Assembly: GCA_900550235.1 (NCBI GenBank)
Contig: URRQ01000032.1
Location: 1 to 25,309 of the forward strand
From: an uncultured Lachnospiraceae bacterium
GTDB lineage: Bacteria > Bacillota > Clostridia > Lachnospirales > Lachnospiraceae
DNA: 25,309 nt
Direction: 5' to 3'
How positions within the stretch are numbered: position 1 is the first letter of the stretch; each line of letters opens with the position of its first letter. This document shows, in pieces, positions 24,999 to 25,309 of this stretch. The position numbers and the translations under genes are program-made. The notes under the pieces are model-generated. The model saw only the letters and a list, made by a program, of their open reading frames with translations, made no database searches and had not been told where the DNA came from.

Positions 24999-25289
24999 AT
25001 GTTATCTATAGAAAGAATTTATGATTATGCATCAGAACGAATGGATGAGACACTTATTTCAAAAGAAAATCAGTATTATATAAGTAGAGTTATAAATATA
25101 TTGAAAAAATATGAAATTAAAACAAATGAATTATGGTTTGAGTATCATTGTAATGGCAATATAGACTTTATAATGAAAATTTGGGATTTTGAAAAATTAT
25201 ATCTCTTTTATAACGAACAAATAAATAAGAACAATAACAAAGAAATATTAAATAAACCTAAATTATTCACGGAACAGTATCTGAAGTGA
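24999..25289 (+). CDS. Unrecognised 96-residue protein, next to the protease fusion
   Basis: No family is recognised. The protein is mainly hydrophilic with aromatic residues (ELWFEYHCNG, KIWDFEKLYLFY) and a helical-looking N-terminal half (SIERIYDYASERM). It has no signal peptide, membrane segment or Cys-rich core, so it does not look like a typical bacteriocin precursor. AGAAGGAAG precedes the ATG, and the gene starts 19 bases after the protease fusion, so the two are probably co-transcribed and act together. Clostridial peptide-maturation loci often include a small accessory protein, such as an acyl-carrier-related one; no carrier-type Asp-Ser-Leu site is visible here, so this role is not supported. 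Confidence 0.72.
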   Translation: MLSIERIYDYASERMDETLISKENQYYISRVINILKKYEIKTNELWFEYHCNGNIDFIMKIWDFEKLYLFYNEQINKNNNKEILNKPKLFTEQYLK

Positions 25290-25305
25290 TAACTGTGCCA
25301 TGAAT
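25265..25305 (+). repeat. Imperfect inverted repeat at the end of the small gene
   Basis: ATTCACGGAACAGT (25265-25278) and ACTGTGCCATGAAT (25292-25305) pair at 12 of 14 positions, with the stop codon of the small gene in the loop. A T tract is not visible before the window ends, so it may be a terminator cut by the edge, or another element. Confidence 0.4.
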
Positions 25306-25309
25306 CTAA

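Noticed and set aside
1..25309. CRISPR arrays, insertion sequences, transposases, integrases or prophage genes.
   Set aside because: No regularly spaced repeats, transposase or integrase motifs, or attachment-site duplications were seen. The tRNA at the left edge is not followed by mobile-element genes.

Overview
The window reads as chromosomal DNA of a low-to-medium GC, Gram-positive anaerobe of the class Clostridia, most likely a gut Lachnospiraceae. The basis is the family make-up: strong AGGAGG ribosome sites, U-rich intrinsic terminators, a DUF951-rpsF-ssb-rpsR block, a class B sortase, lipoprotein sugar-binding proteins, and ABC sugar transporters without their own ATPase. The species cannot be fixed from the sequence alone.

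Layout. Positions 1-95 hold the 3' part of a tRNA-Cys gene and its terminator. 134-1488 is a D-serine ammonia-lyase gene with its own promoter. 1497-3455 is an aldo/keto reductase plus a small multi-pass membrane protein, driven by a promoter enclosed in a perfect inverted repeat. 3441-8178 carries a very large RND-type exporter with a long coiled-coil insertion, whose 3' end overlaps a sortase B gene; a DUF951 gene follows. 8373-9630 is the ribosomal and replication block rpsF-ssb-rpsR with a promoter, a probable S6:S18-binding leader and a terminator.

9661-15476 and 15546-23016 hold two parallel carbohydrate loci. Each starts with a divergently transcribed AraC-type regulator (the two are clear paralogues) and a family-1 ABC uptake system (lipoprotein plus two permeases). 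Locus 1 holds only the transporter, followed by an M18 aminopeptidase transcribed separately. Locus 2 adds a cytoplasmic glycoside-hydrolase-like TIM barrel and a Gfo/Idh/MocA dehydrogenase with a Cys motif, so an imported glycoside is probably cleaved or oxidised inside the cell. Neither locus encodes an ATPase, so a shared MsmX-type ATPase elsewhere is expected. The two activated promoters share a TTGT[G/T]CAA box just upstream of a TGTA[A/T]TACAAT -10 region.

After a strong terminator near 23070 the composition becomes visibly more AT-rich. The last 2.2 kb holds a cytoplasmic subtilisin-like protease fused to a P-loop region resembling the clostridial peptide-maturation protein family (TIGR04066-like / DUF1611-like), followed by an unrecognised 96-residue protein. 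This looks like the first part of a peptide (RiPP-type) maturation system that continues beyond the window, and it is the most promising candidate for an undescribed system here.
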